47,293 nucleotides of DNA. Origin: Oscillospiraceae bacterium. Its GTDB lineage: Bacteria; Bacillota; Clostridia; Oscillospirales; Acutalibacteraceae. The DNA lies in assembly GCA_015065845.1 (NCBI GenBank), contig SVPQ01000020.1, positions 1 through 47,293 of the forward strand. Reading direction: 5' to 3'. The notes beneath the pieces were generated by a model. That model was not told the origin of the DNA and did no database searches. It worked only from the letters and a program-made list of their open reading frames with translations. A program made the translations under genes and the position numbers. Every line of letters starts with the position of its first letter. Position 1 is the stretch's first letter. Positions 1 to 8,931 of this stretch are shown here, piece after piece.

Positions 1-41
1 GGCCACAATCTGGCGCTCTAACCGACTGAGCTACATCCACC
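1..41 (-). tRNA. tRNA-His (GTG), partial at window edge
   Basis: Read on the minus strand, the first 41 bases give a 5' acceptor strand, a D-arm (AGCTCAGTCGGTTAGAGC) and an anticodon loop with GTG at 4-6. The base before the acceptor is G, as expected for the extra G-1 of tRNA-His. The T-arm and 3' end lie outside the window. It heads a row of tRNA genes on this strand, so it is probably the last gene of the row to be transcribed within the window. Confidence 0.88.
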
Positions 42-46
42 ACAAC

Positions 47-123
<77 letters not shown>

Positions 124-132
124 ATATTTACT

Positions 133-206
133 TGGAGCGGGTGATGGGAATCGAACCCACACGACCAGCTTGGAAGGCTGGGATTCTACCATTGAACTAC
201 ACCCGC
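133..206 (-). tRNA. tRNA-Gly (TCC)
   Basis: Complete cloverleaf on the minus strand. The acceptor is GCGGGTG paired with CACCCGC, the D-arm is AGTTCAATGGTAGAA, the anticodon loop is CTTCCAA (TCC, reading GGA/GGG), and the T-loop is GGTTCGATTCC. The 3' CCA is encoded at 133-135. It is the promoter-proximal gene of the Gly-Arg-His cluster. Confidence 0.95.
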
Positions 207-224
207 GTCTGTTCAACGTGAGAT

Positions 225-253
225 ATTTTAACACAACTCCCCCTTTGTGTCAA
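225..253 (-). promoter_or_regulatory. Promoter of the tRNA-Gly-Arg-His cluster
   Basis: On the minus strand a perfect -35 TTGACA (248-253) and a -10 TAAAAT (225-230) are separated by 17 bases. This is a strong sigma-A-type promoter placed about 20 bases before tRNA-Gly, with a G-rich spacer. Its strength suits a stable-RNA operon. Confidence 0.82.
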
Positions 254-321
254 GTGTATTTTATAAAAATTTGGTATTATTTTTAATTTTCAAAAAATAT
301 TTTATTTTATTAAATTAACAC

Positions 322-349
322 TTGATTTTTTTATAAATTATGCTATAAT
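322..349 (+). promoter_or_regulatory. Promoter of tRNA-Val
   Basis: -35 TTGATT (322-327), 16-base spacer, -10 TATAAT (344-349) with an upstream TG (extended -10). The predicted start is a few bases before the mature tRNA-Val 5' end at 361. Confidence 0.8.
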
Positions 350-360
350 ACTCTTACTTC

Positions 361-436
361 GGGAGCATAGCTCAGCTGGGAGAGCATCTGCCTTACAAGC
401 AGAGGGTCATAGGTTCGAGCCCTATTGTTCCCACCA
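361..436 (+). tRNA. tRNA-Val (TAC)
   Basis: Complete cloverleaf. The acceptor is GGGAGCA (361-367) paired with TGTTCCC (426-432), the D-arm is AGCTCAGCTGGGAGAGC, the anticodon loop is CTTACAA (TAC, reading GTA), and the T-loop is GGTTCGAGCC. Discriminator A and CCA are encoded at 433-436. It is a monocistronic unit with its own promoter and terminator, divergent from the Gly-Arg-His cluster. Confidence 0.95.
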
Positions 437-474
437 AAAAGAAAAGTCACACTTTTAGTGTGACTTTTCTTTTT
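437..474 (+). terminator. Rho-independent terminator of tRNA-Val
   Basis: A 14-bp perfect stem AGAAAAGTCACACT (440-453) with its complement at 457-470 and a TTT loop, followed by a T run. It lies directly after the tRNA CCA. Confidence 0.88.
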
Positions 475-580
475 GTATTATTATCTATTATTTATTCTTT
501 CTTATCTATCCTCTAAAAAGCATCTTTCCCGTAAAAAAGACAAGAACAAAAATAGAAATATATAGCAACTTCGCGTTATT

Positions 581-591
581 TATGCTATAAT
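581..591 (+). promoter_or_regulatory. Extended -10 promoter of the broken GNAT gene
   Basis: TATGCTATAAT is an extended -10 element about 22 bases before the start codon at 614. No convincing -35 is seen at 16-18 bases upstream. The same 11-mer serves the tRNA-Val and ruvC promoters. Confidence 0.55.
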
Positions 592-613
592 GAAACACAA
601 AGAAGGTGTTAAA

Positions 614-1051
614 ATGGTCAGAGAAATAAAAGAAAATGAATTAAACAAATTGTTAGAGTTATATTTACATTTACACGAAAACTAGATACCCGAAACAACC
701 GAGCATTTAAAAGATACTTGGAATTCAATAATATCAGATAAAAACCATCATATCATTATAAAAGAAATTGATAACAAAATTGTTTCTTCTTGTGTTTGTG
801 TAATCATTCCTAATTTAACGAGAAATATAAGACCATATGCATTTATTGAAAATGTAGTAACTCATTCCGCTTATCGTGGAAAAGGATATGCAACTGAATG
901 CTTAGATTATGCTAAGAAAATTGCACAGGAATCTAACTGCTATAAAATAATGCTTCTTACTGGTTCAAAAGACGAAGCGACACTTAAATTCTACAACAAT
1001 GCAGGATATAATTGCACAGATAAAACTGCTTTTATACAATGGATTGATTAA
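614..1051 (+). pseudogene. GNAT-family N-acetyltransferase interrupted by in-frame TAG
   Basis: The frame from ATG 614 reads 145 codons with one internal stop, TAG at 683-685 (codon 24). After it comes a complete GNAT core: the acetyl-CoA-binding motif A appears as VVTHSAYRGKGYAT (R-G-K-G), followed by a helix, then EATLKFYNNAGY, the typical motif B. The start has a good Shine-Dalgarno AGAAGGTG five bases upstream, so the gene was built to be translated. TAG ends several normal genes in this window (for example at 37312 and 38537), so read-through by codon reassignment is unlikely. A re-start downstream of the stop would lose part of the N-terminal substrate region but keep the CoA site. GNAT enzymes acetylate amines of small molecules or proteins; the substrate cannot be told. 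Confidence 0.75.
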
Positions 1052-1085
1052 AAACCGATGCTCTTCTGAGCACCGGTTTTTTATT
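1051..1085. terminator. Bidirectional terminator between GNAT remnant and propeller gene
   Basis: AAAACCGATGCTC (1051-1063) pairs with GAGCACCGGTTTT (1068-1080) with one mismatch and a TTCT loop. T-rich tails follow in both directions. It separates two convergent genes. Confidence 0.8.
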
Positions 1086-3191
1086 TTACTCTTCAATCAA
1101 ACCATAATATCTGCCGAACCAATATGGAATTAAGAAGTTACCTGTATTTGCAGCCGAAGTTCCCCTGCCATTGTTGATTTTATAAATATTAGTGTCAAAA
1201 TTAGCAACAACTCTTTCATCAATATCAAGAGCAACTTTAAGTTGTTCACTTCCGCCCCATTTTTCCTGACCCATATCAAACTCAAGGTCTTTACGGTTGT
1301 TATTTAACATTGGAATCTGAATAAAATCGAGTGGAATTTCTCTCAAATGTTTAATTGCATATTCTATGTCGCAAACATCATCAGTAAACGCATTATATGC
1401 GAGATTAAAGAATGGATTTCTTTCAGTTCTTTCATATTCCCAGTGCTGACGAAGTCCCATTAAGATATAAGCTCTGATACTTGGGTCTTTTTCAAGTCTT
1501 AAGAATGTTGTTGTACAAAGGAAGCCCAAATTATCATCTATATGGCAAACCCTTGCATCATCTTTTTTAGGTTGTGCGGCATTTAAAAGATAATGTTCAT
1601 CAATTGCAAGTCTTAAAAATTCTTTTCTGTATTTTTCATCACCTGACATATGATAAGCAACATTTAAGAATGTTAAAATTTCAAGTGAATTTATACATTT
1701 TTCCCAGAGCCACATACTTTTACCATTAAGTTCGTCAGGGTCCCAACAAGCCCAGGTTGTCGGCTTATCGTCAATATCGTGAAGACGATATTTGTGTTCA
1801 ATTATATGGTCAACTATATCACATATAATCTCTTTTATGTATGCTTTTTCTTTCTTGTCTGCACAGAAATCATAGTAGAGAGAAAAACCAAAGAAGTGAC
1901 CTGTCATTTCATCACTTGAAGTTTCACCTAACCATTCACAACTTCCGTCAGGTGCTTTATGCCATTCGCCACCATCAATCTGCATATCAAGGTTTTCACC
2001 GTAACCCTCATCGCCCTCATATCTTACAGCACGGGCAGTAAAACCTTTTTTACCTGTAATTTTAGTGAGTAAAGCACAGGCATTCATAGTTCTTCTTGCT
2101 GCTTCTAAAACCTTTTTATCTTTTGTAACAGCATAGCAATAACAAAGTCCACCTAAATAATAGTGACTCCAAAGTCCATCATTATCTGTAATATTAGGTT
2201 TACCTGTTGTAATATCGTTATTGCTGATATCACCCATACCTGTAACAAAACCAGGTTCACGCACAAAATATTTTTCTGTGTAATCAAATACCTTTTGTGC
2301 CTTTTCAGAGAGTGTCATTTCTTCTTCATAAATTCTTGTAACACCTTTATCTGTTGCAGTCCAGATGTCGTTACCGGAAAAGATAACATCGTTTACTTTT
2401 TCATCCAACACCCAACGAGTTGCAGGAAGATATTTTCTCACACCGTTTTTAACAAGTATTAAACCAGCGTTTGAAGCAAATGCAATTCTGCCATCATCTG
2501 CGAAAGCAATTTTATAAATCTCTTCTTCAGGAAGACCTGATATTTCATCAGGTCCAAACCAAGAATTGTTATTATCGTAAATATAGGCACCTTTATCAGT
2601 TGCAATCCATAAGAAACCTGTTTTCTTATCAAATGTAATTGAATTAATATGAAAATAAGGCATTGAAGAATGTTCGGGGAATATGCACATCCAATGCTTT
2701 CTTTTACCAACAAAAACTGAAATAGCGGTATCACAGTTTGCCATAAGTCTGCCTGGTGCTGAAGAAATACCTTCAGATTTTAATTCATTATCAAGGAAAA
2801 ACTCAAATTCGCCATCTTCCAATCTATAGATATTGTTTTCTGTAATAAGAAATGTTTCAGTAGCATAAGTAATACCTTTTACATCTTCTTCTAATGTCTG
2901 TAACTCACGGATTTTACCATTTTCACAAACATATACAGTTTTTTCTGATGCAAAGAAAACAATTCCGTCTTTACCCTGTGCAATTACTGTAACAGCACCA
3001 CAAGAGAACGAACCGAAAGTTCCATCTTTTTTTCTGTAATTAAGACCACTTTCGGTACCAATAAAAATTGTACCATCTTCTGATGCACCAAGACATAATG
3101 CTTTATCTGCAAGAAGACCTTTTTCTTTATTAAAAACTTCGCACATTCTCTGCGGGAATTTATTTGATTTATAAATACCTTTTCTTTCCAT
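1086..3191 (-). CDS. Beta-propeller plus helical-barrel protein, function unknown
   Basis: About 701 residues. The first ~300 residues show repeated strand-turn units of the two-component-regulator/Kelch-like propeller type (GTIFIGTESGLN, FLWIATDKGAYIYD, DIWTATDKGVTRIY), about 40-50 residues apart. The rest is rich in aromatic and helical segments (LWSHYYLGGLCYCYA, TTWACWDPDELNG, SMWLWEKCINSLEILTF) and resembles an (alpha/alpha)6-barrel, as in six-hairpin glycosidases. No signal peptide or membrane segment is seen, so it should be cytoplasmic. The usual translation could begin at GTG 3200, but that codon overlaps the Shine-Dalgarno AAAGGTG; ATG 3191, spaced correctly from it, is the better start. 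It follows the clpE-like gene after a hairpin. A sugar-sensing or oligosaccharide-handling role is possible but only inferred from the folds. Confidence 0.7.
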   Translation of the reverse strand: MERKGIYKSNKFPQRMCEVFNKEKGLLADKALCLGASEDGTIFIGTESGLNYRKKDGTFGSFSCGAVTVIAQGKDGIVFFASEKTVYVCENGKIRELQTLEEDVKGITYATETFLITENNIYRLEDGEFEFFLDNELKSEGISSAPGRLMANCDTAISVFVGKRKHWMCIFPEHSSMPYFHINSITFDKKTGFLWIATDKGAYIYDNNNSWFGPDEISGLPEEEIYKIAFADDGRIAFASNAGLILVKNGVRKYLPATRWVLDEKVNDVIFSGNDIWTATDKGVTRIYEEEMTLSEKAQKVFDYTEKYFVREPGFVTGMGDISNNDITTGKPNITDNDGLWSHYYLGGLCYCYAVTKDKKVLEAARRTMNACALLTKITGKKGFTARAVRYEGDEGYGENLDMQIDGGEWHKAPDGSCEWLGETSSDEMTGHFFGFSLYYDFCADKKEKAYIKEIICDIVDHIIEHKYRLHDIDDKPTTWACWDPDELNGKSMWLWEKCINSLEILTFLNVAYHMSGDEKYRKEFLRLAIDEHYLLNAAQPKKDDARVCHIDDNLGFLCTTTFLRLEKDPSIRAYILMGLRQHWEYERTERNPFFNLAYNAFTDDVCDIEYAIKHLREIPLDFIQIPMLNNNRKDLEFDMGQEKWGGSEQLKVALDIDERVVANFDTNIYKINNGRGTSAANTGNFLIPYWFGRYYGLIEE

Positions 3192-3214
3192 ATTCAACAC
3201 CTTTTCTTAATAGT

Positions 3215-3244
3215 AACAGTCGAACACATTCGTGTTCGGCTGTT
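3215..3244 (-). terminator. Intergenic hairpin after the clpE-like gene
   Basis: Inverted repeat AACAGTCGAACAC / GTGTTCGGCTGTT with a four-base loop and one G-U pair, between the clpE-like stop and the propeller gene. On the minus strand the tail (TTACTATT) is only weakly T-rich, so it may be a partial terminator or attenuator rather than a full stop. Confidence 0.5.
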
Positions 3245-3249
3245 TTTCT

Positions 3250-5559
3250 TTATTTTTTATATGAAACTTTAACTTCATTTTCAACTGCAGTTACATTGAT
3301 TTCGCTTGTTTCCTTTTCAGCTCTTTCAATGAGAATATCTGCTATTTTATCTTCAATATCTTTTCTTATATTTCTTCTTATATCTCTTGCACCTCTGCCA
3401 CCGTCAACAGATTTTTCAGCAATAATTTCTGAAACACCTTTACCCACAACAAAGTTAATTCCCTTGTCTTTAAGTGGCTCTTTGAGTTCATCAAGAAGAA
3501 TATCTGCAATTTTTATAAGATTTTCTTTATTAAGATTATTGAAGAATATAACTTCATCAACTCTACCGATGAATTCAGGGCGTAAGAAATCTTTTAACGC
3601 CTTCATTGATTTATCTTTAGAGTAATCATTAGCATCTCTGTTAAAACCTAAAGCAGACTCTTTCTGCTCACTTCCAGCATTAGATGTCATAATAATAACT
3701 GTATTTTCAAAACCAACTGTTCTGCCTTGGGCATCACTTGTTTTACCTTCATCAAGAATCTGAAGAAGAATATTTAAAACATCAGGGTGTGCTTTTTCAA
3801 TCTCATCGAAAAGAATAACAGAATATGGTTTTCTTCGTACTTTTTCTGTAAGTTGACCTGCTTCATCATAACCAACATAACCAGGTGGTGAACCAATGAT
3901 TCTTGAAACACTGTGTTTTTCCATAAACTCTGACATATCTAGTCTTATAAGAGTTTCGGGTGTTTCAAAAAGTTCATTTGAAAGTTGTTTTACAAGTTCA
4001 GTTTTACCCACACCTGTAGGACCAACAAATATAAATGATGCAGGTCTTCTTACTGCAGAAATCTGAACTCTGCTTCGTCTTATAGCGGCACAAAGTGCTT
4101 CAACTGCTTCATCCTGACCTATAATTCTGCTCTTCAATTTTGTTTCAAGTGAAGAAAGTTTTTTCAGGTCATTTTCAATAATTTTTGTAGTAGGAATACC
4201 AGTCCAGAGATTTATAACTTTAGCTAAATCCTGCTCTGTAACAGCGTTGTCAGATGCTTTTTCTTTAAGTTCTTCTTCAGCAGCTTCAAGTTTCATTTTC
4301 TCTGCTTTGGTATTTGCTAATTTTTCATAATCAATTTCGCCTTCAGTTACATTGACTATATCTTCTATTTCTTCATCAAGACGAACTAATTCTTTCTGAA
4401 GTTTTTCATAATCGCTTATAGCAACATTACGAAGATTTGCGCAAGTACAAGCTTCATCAAGCAAGTCAATTGCTTTGTCCGGTAAAAATCTGTCATTTAC
4501 ATATCTTTCAGAAAGAGTAACTGCTTTATAAACCAAATTATCACTTATAGAAACTCTGTGATAGTTTTCATAATACTCTTTAATTCCCAAAAGCATATTA
4601 TAACAATCTGAAATAGATGGTTCTTCAACCTTTACCGGCTGGAATCGTCTTTCTAATGCGGCATCTTTTTCAATGTGCTTTCTGTACTCGTTAAATGTTG
4701 TTGCACCAATAACCTGAATTTCGCCACGGGAAAGTGCAGGTTTTAAGATATTGGCAGCATTCATTGAGCCTTCAGCATCACCACCTGTACCAACCAAGTT
4801 GTGAACTTCGTCAATAAACAGGATTATATTCCCCTCTTGTTTTACTTCATCAATAAGACCTTTAATTCTGCTTTCAAACTGACCACGGAACTGTGTACCC
4901 GCAAGAAGTGATGTAAGGTCAAGAAGATGAATTTCTTTATCAACAAGTTTTGCAGGAACTTCGCCACTTGCAATTTTTAAAGCAAGACCTTCTGCAATAG
5001 CGGTTTTACCAACACCTGGCTCACCAATTAAGCAAGGGTTATTTTTGGTTCTTCTGCAGAGAATCTGAATTACTCTGTAAATCTCAGTTTCTCTGCCTAT
5101 AATTCTGTCAATTTTACCATCTTTTGCTTTACCTGTTAAATCAGTGCAATAAAGATTTAAAAATTTACGCTTTGTTTTCTTTTTATGTTTTTTAGATTTC
5201 TTTGTTGAAGACTCATCTTCATCTAAAATTTCATCTTCAACATCATTATCTTTATCTTCTTTTTTAGCTTTAGGACCATCAGAATTAAATAAATTCTGTA
5301 AAAACGGCATTGTACCTGCACCACCAGGTTGGAAACTATCCATATCACCGAGCATATCGCCAAACTGTTCTGAAACTGCTTCTAACTCATCATCAGTAAT
5401 GCCCATACTTTCCATCATTTGTTTGATTGGTCCTATGTTTAAATCCATAGCACACTTAATGCAAAAACCCTCCTGGGTAGTTTTTTCGCCTTCTATTTTA
5501 GAGACAAAAATAACTGCTGGACGCTTTTTGCATTTTGAACATATCATTTTGTTATCCAT
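3250..5559 (-). CDS. clpE: ClpE-like double-AAA+ Clp ATPase with N-terminal zinc finger
   Basis: 769 residues. The protein unfolds substrates for the ClpP protease. The N-terminus has a McsA/ClpE-type zinc finger (C7, C10, C33, C36) instead of the usual Clp N-domain. A linker (about 95-132) switches from strongly acidic to strongly basic. AAA domain 1 has Walker A GEPGVGKT (179-186) and Walker B ILFIDE (246-251). A short coiled middle domain spans about 383-440. AAA domain 2 has GPTGVGKT (513-520) and VILFDE (581-586). An LGF tripeptide (637-639) sits where the ClpP-docking loop is expected, supporting a ClpP partner. The start ATG has AGGAGA six bases upstream. It follows pgsA by 26 bases as the distal part of the long ruvC operon. 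No ctsR, mcsA or mcsB is nearby. ClpC is the alternative name, but the zinc finger favours ClpE. Confidence 0.9.
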   Translation of the reverse strand: MDNKMICSKCKKRPAVIFVSKIEGEKTTQEGFCIKCAMDLNIGPIKQMMESMGITDDELEAVSEQFGDMLGDMDSFQPGGAGTMPFLQNLFNSDGPKAKKEDKDNDVEDEILDEDESSTKKSKKHKKKTKRKFLNLYCTDLTGKAKDGKIDRIIGRETEIYRVIQILCRRTKNNPCLIGEPGVGKTAIAEGLALKIASGEVPAKLVDKEIHLLDLTSLLAGTQFRGQFESRIKGLIDEVKQEGNIILFIDEVHNLVGTGGDAEGSMNAANILKPALSRGEIQVIGATTFNEYRKHIEKDAALERRFQPVKVEEPSISDCYNMLLGIKEYYENYHRVSISDNLVYKAVTLSERYVNDRFLPDKAIDLLDEACTCANLRNVAISDYEKLQKELVRLDEEIEDIVNVTEGEIDYEKLANTKAEKMKLEAAEEELKEKASDNAVTEQDLAKVINLWTGIPTTKIIENDLKKLSSLETKLKSRIIGQDEAVEALCAAIRRSRVQISAVRRPASFIFVGPTGVGKTELVKQLSNELFETPETLIRLDMSEFMEKHSVSRIIGSPPGYVGYDEAGQLTEKVRRKPYSVILFDEIEKAHPDVLNILLQILDEGKTSDAQGRTVGFENTVIIMTSNAGSEQKESALGFNRDANDYSKDKSMKALKDFLRPEFIGRVDEVIFFNNLNKENLIKIADILLDELKEPLKDKGINFVVGKGVSEIIAEKSVDGGRGARDIRRNIRKDIEDKIADILIERAEKETSEINVTAVENEVKVSYKK

Positions 5560-5585
5560 TAATTTCTCCTGAAAATTCTGTAAAA

Positions 5586-6203
5586 TTATTTTTTGCTATT
5601 AGCTTTCTTTTCTTTTGCCTGACGAATAACATCAGGAATATAACTGAAGAATGCTACCATTGTAAGTATTGCCGAAATCACAACAAGTATCATCATAAGT
5701 GGATTTGGTATGGTGAAAAGATTTCTGAAAGCACCAACTTCTGGACCAAAACCAATAATGAAAATCATTACAACATAAAAAGCTAATGTTGCTACTTTAC
5801 CATAAATTTCTGCAGCACCCGGACGAAGTCCGATACTTAACATAATAATACTGCCCAATACCATTACAAATTCTTTACCTATGAACACCAAGAAAACCCA
5901 ACTGAATGCTTTAAGCATTGCATCTTCTGCTTTATTAAATGTTAAGAATAAAATAACAGCAAGAGTAATCTGTGTTAATTTATCTGCTAATGGGTCAAGT
6001 AATTTACCAAGCGCACTTATCTGGTTAAATCTTCTTGCAATTTTACCATCAACACAGTCAGAAAGTCCTGAAAGTGCGAGTATAATAACCGCAACTACAA
6101 ATTCACCCTGCATAAAGTAATAAGCAAAAAATGGTATAAGAATAATTCTTATTACGCTTATTAAGTTTGGTACTGTTAAACAGCCTTTGAATAAATCTTT
6201 CAT
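5586..6203 (-). CDS. pgsA: CDP-diacylglycerol--glycerol-3-phosphate 3-phosphatidyltransferase
   Basis: 205 residues, integral membrane. It makes phosphatidylglycerol phosphate from CDP-diacylglycerol and glycerol-3-phosphate, the committed step to phosphatidylglycerol and cardiolipin. The CDP-alcohol phosphotransferase signature is complete: D49, D52-G53, A56-R57, G66, D70, D74 (D-x2-DG-x2-AR-x8-G-x3-D-x3-D). Around it are several hydrophobic helices, and the C-terminus is lysine-rich. A TTG in the same frame lies upstream at 6239, but ATG 6203 has GAGG at correct spacing and gives the usual family length. It lies 32 bases after the cvpA-like gene in the same operon. Confidence 0.93.
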   Translation of the reverse strand: MKDLFKGCLTVPNLISVIRIILIPFFAYYFMQGEFVVAVIILALSGLSDCVDGKIARRFNQISALGKLLDPLADKLTQITLAVILFLTFNKAEDAMLKAFSWVFLVFIGKEFVMVLGSIIMLSIGLRPGAAEIYGKVATLAFYVVMIFIIGFGPEVGAFRNLFTIPNPLMMILVVISAILTMVAFFSYIPDVIRQAKEKKANSKK

Positions 6204-6235
6204 AATAAAACCTCGTTTTCCACAATTAAAGTCTA

Positions 6236-6949
6236 TCAATTAAATATATTTAATAACGGATTGTTATTATTGACAAATTCAAGTATTTTTGATGATGAAA
6301 CAATCTCCACAAATTGTTCATCTTGTGAAGAACCTGCAATAAATGCTAGCACTGTACAAGCAACAAAAAGTACAACCACACCTTTAAGTAAACCTAATAA
6401 ACCACCAAAAATTTTATCGGTTTCTTTGACAACTGGAATTTTTTTAATAACGCTGTCAAGTAAACGGATAATTACCGCAAGAACTAAGACAAATACAACC
6501 AATAAAACAATGAAAGTAATTGTTTCTACTAATGGCATCATAATTTTATCTGCTATATCTGTCATAATTGTATCAATAAGAACTTCTTTATCACCAGGTG
6601 TTGATTTTATAATAGAATCTGCAACAGCGTCAACATTGAATCCAAATTTTGCAGAAAAAACAATTGCACTTTCAGGAATTTTATCTATCAATATTTCAAC
6701 TTTCTCTGAAATTGACCCAAAATCATTTATTGTAGAATTAAGTGCATTTGAAAGACTGTTTCTTAACATATCTCTTACGAATGTATCGTAAGCATACTGT
6801 GAAGCAGGTTCCACAAATTTGTAAGCGAGAACACCAGCTATAAGAGTTGAAAAACCATCAAGAAGTGCTCTTATAAAGCCTTTTCTTGCACCAAACACAA
6901 CAAACATAACTAAAACTGCAAGTAAAACCAAATCTAAAAACAATGACAT
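6236..6949 (-). CDS. CvpA family membrane protein
   Basis: 237 residues. The N-terminal hydrophobic pair of helices carries GARKGFIRALLDG, the CvpA-family hallmark, and a second hydrophobic block near 155-215 ends in GGLLGLLKGVVVLF. Between them is a soluble stretch of about 90 residues. CvpA proteins were named for colicin V production, but in Firmicutes they are general membrane proteins whose biochemical role is not settled. ATG 6949 is chosen because a full AAAGGAGG lies eight bases upstream; the longer frame to 7000 would run into the preceding gene. Confidence 0.85.
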   Translation of the reverse strand: MSLFLDLVLLAVLVMFVVFGARKGFIRALLDGFSTLIAGVLAYKFVEPASQYAYDTFVRDMLRNSLSNALNSTINDFGSISEKVEILIDKIPESAIVFSAKFGFNVDAVADSIIKSTPGDKEVLIDTIMTDIADKIMMPLVETITFIVLLVVFVLVLAVIIRLLDSVIKKIPVVKETDKIFGGLLGLLKGVVVLFVACTVLAFIAGSSQDEQFVEIVSSSKILEFVNNNNPLLNIFN

Positions 6950-6962
6950 ATAAAAACCTCCT

Positions 6963-8180
6963 TTAAATTGTAAAGCCAAGTTCAAGTTCGCTATTACCAA
7001 ATGAATAACATCTTGAAACTGAACCTAACGAATGAATAAAACAATATTTATCTGTCGGGTAAATACCATAAAGCTTACCTATAACAATTATTTCACCGAC
7101 TTTTCTACCATCAAGATTATATACCATTATGCTATTTTCTGCAAGAGCAAAAATATACTTATTGCTCATAGACATTGAGGTTACTTTATAATCAAGTGAA
7201 ATGCACTCTTTTAATTTACCAGATGGAGAAAACACAGAAATCTCAAACACATTAGCACTACCATATTTCGCAAGACAAACTGCATAATTCCCTTTATTAT
7301 TTGAATCAACTGAAATAAACTCGCTACCGAAATACTTTGTTACTTCCTTATATTCATCGCCATTTTTCTTTATCTGGTAAATACCTGAATCCGAAAGAGC
7401 TGTGAGAGTAGTTGAATTAGAAAATTTCAAATCCAATACCGCTATGTCAGCAAGCTTCTGCGTATTAAGTGCCGAACTGTATTCAAATCCAAAGAAATGA
7501 ACTGTTGAATATATAGCGCCATTTTCTGCATTTAAAGTTGCAACACCTGCAAATTTACCATCATCTGAAAGTGTTATTGAAGCAATATGCTCATAAGCAC
7601 AGTTCCACTGAAAACGAACTTCCCCCTGTTTGTCAAAGACTGCTAAAACACTGGTTGATTTATCGCCTCTCAAAGAAAACGCGTAATTACCATTTTTTCC
7701 ATATTCTGCAGTTATAATCACACCCGCTGTATTACCTGATGAGATTTTCTGTTTATCTGTAATAAGTATGTAGCCTGTACCATTCCTGTCAAACACAACT
7801 GCTTTGTTGTTATTAACAGAAAAAGCGGGTCTTGAAAAGGTATGTTTTTCGCTGAATGTAAGGTTACCATTTGTATCATAAACAGAAACAGTTTTATCTG
7901 TTAATATAAGGAAACTCTCACCTATAACATCCATATTTACAACATCGTCACTCTCTATTGAAAACGGGTAGTTTTTACCACCACCAAAAAGTCCTGTAGA
8001 AATCCTTGCTGTTATTGCATCAAGCGGCAGAATTCCTACTGCCGAAAAAATAAATGTTACCAGAAACACTAAGACAAGTACTAAAGCAATAATAGAAATT
8101 GCTCTTTGTTTTGGCGAAAGTCTGCTGACACTTTTTTCTATGGAATATCCTGTATTTAATTCTTTAAGTCTTAGCTTCAT
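6963..8180 (-). CDS. DUF5711-like membrane-anchored propeller protein
   Basis: 405 residues. A basic cytoplasmic N-terminus (about 1-26) is followed by one transmembrane helix (about 27-50) and a large extracytoplasmic domain made of repeated strand units (LTDKTVSVYDTNGN, AVFDKQGEVRFQWN, ISVFSPSGKLKE, IMVYNLDGRKVGE). These repeats look like WD/PQQ-type propeller blades. The layout fits the DUF5711 family of clostridial cell-surface proteins, whose function is unknown. Its ATG lies inside the end of truA (17-base overlap), which suggests translational coupling. The name rests on overall pattern, not on a database match. Confidence 0.72.
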   Translation of the reverse strand: MKLRLKELNTGYSIEKSVSRLSPKQRAISIIALVLVLVFLVTFIFSAVGILPLDAITARISTGLFGGGKNYPFSIESDDVVNMDVIGESFLILTDKTVSVYDTNGNLTFSEKHTFSRPAFSVNNNKAVVFDRNGTGYILITDKQKISSGNTAGVIITAEYGKNGNYAFSLRGDKSTSVLAVFDKQGEVRFQWNCAYEHIASITLSDDGKFAGVATLNAENGAIYSTVHFFGFEYSSALNTQKLADIAVLDLKFSNSTTLTALSDSGIYQIKKNGDEYKEVTKYFGSEFISVDSNNKGNYAVCLAKYGSANVFEISVFSPSGKLKECISLDYKVTSMSMSNKYIFALAENSIMVYNLDGRKVGEIIVIGKLYGIYPTDKYCFIHSLGSVSRCYSFGNSELELGFTI

Positions 8181-8928
8181 TCAATTCACTTCCATAAAAA
8201 ACTTTATTAAGATATAAACCATCAGGAATTGCTGTAATACCAGCTTTGGTTCGGTCTCCGCTTTTAATTATATCTGGAATTTCTTCCGAGTTTATTTTAC
8301 CTTCTGCAATATATAAAAGCGTCCCCGCCATAATACGCACCATATTATATAAAAATCCGTTCCCACGAACTTTAAATATTACCAAATCATTTTCTCTTCT
8401 TACAGATGCTGAATAAATTGTCCTTACTTTTGACTGAACGGTAGCACCTGAAGCACAAAACGCAGAAAAATCATGTTCACCAAGAAAATGTTGACAAGCT
8501 TCATTAAGAAGTTCCACATCTAACTCTCTGAATTTATAGTGACAAACCTTTTTATACATAAATGGCGATAAATTTTTAGTATTTAAGAATATGTATTCAT
8601 ACTCTTTGCTTTTACAATCAAACTGTGCATTAAAATCAATCGGCATTTCTTGACACGAAATAACTAAAATTTCAGGTGTGAGTTTTGTCATTAAAGCAAC
8701 TGGAAAAGAGTCACACGGAATTGACGAATTTGTTTTCACATTAAAACAATATTCTTTTGCGTGTACCCCTGCGTCAGTTCGGCTACAACCATTGATTATT
8801 ATATCCTCACCTGTTAATTCGTAAAAAGCATTTTTCAAATCGCCCTGAACAGTTCTCAGTTCACTCTGTATCTGCCACCCATGAAATAACGAACCGTCAA
8901 AACTAATTTTAAATAATAAATTTCTCAT
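8164..8928 (-). CDS. truA: tRNA pseudouridine(38-40) synthase
   Basis: 254 residues, the normal TruA length. It isomerises uridines 38-40 in the anticodon arm of tRNAs. The catalytic aspartate is D52 in GCSRTDAGVHA, and other family blocks are present (FHGWQIQ near 15-21, FKVRGNGFLYNMVRIM near 184-199). It follows ecfT by three bases with a weak ribosome site (GAGG about 15 bases away), so coupling to the ecfT stop is likely. ecfA1-ecfA2-ecfT-truA is a common Firmicutes gene order. Confidence 0.95.
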   Translation of the reverse strand: MRNLLFKISFDGSLFHGWQIQSELRTVQGDLKNAFYELTGEDIIINGCSRTDAGVHAKEYCFNVKTNSSIPCDSFPVALMTKLTPEILVISCQEMPIDFNAQFDCKSKEYEYIFLNTKNLSPFMYKKVCHYKFRELDVELLNEACQHFLGEHDFSAFCASGATVQSKVRTIYSASVRRENDLVIFKVRGNGFLYNMVRIMAGTLLYIAEGKINSEEIPDIIKSGDRTKAGITAIPDGLYLNKVFYGSELNEAKT

Positions 8929-8931
8929 AAA

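Noticed and set aside
614-1051. Reading the TAG in the GNAT gene as pyrrolysine or a reassigned codon
   Set aside because: TAG ends normal genes at 37312-37314, 38537-38539 and 44395-44397, so it is used as a stop; no pyl genes are in the window.
3215-3244. Riboswitch leader before the propeller gene
   Set aside because: Only one simple hairpin is present; no additional conserved stems or anti-terminator pairing were seen.
3164-3625. Plus-strand open frame of about 150 codons opposite the clpE-like gene
   Set aside because: It is antisense to a conserved AAA domain, has serine/leucine-rich low-complexity composition typical of an antisense shadow, and no ribosome site.
6261-6791. Plus-strand open frame of about 176 codons
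   Set aside because: Antisense to the CvpA-like gene; Thr/Ser-rich shadow translation with no ribosome site or promoter.
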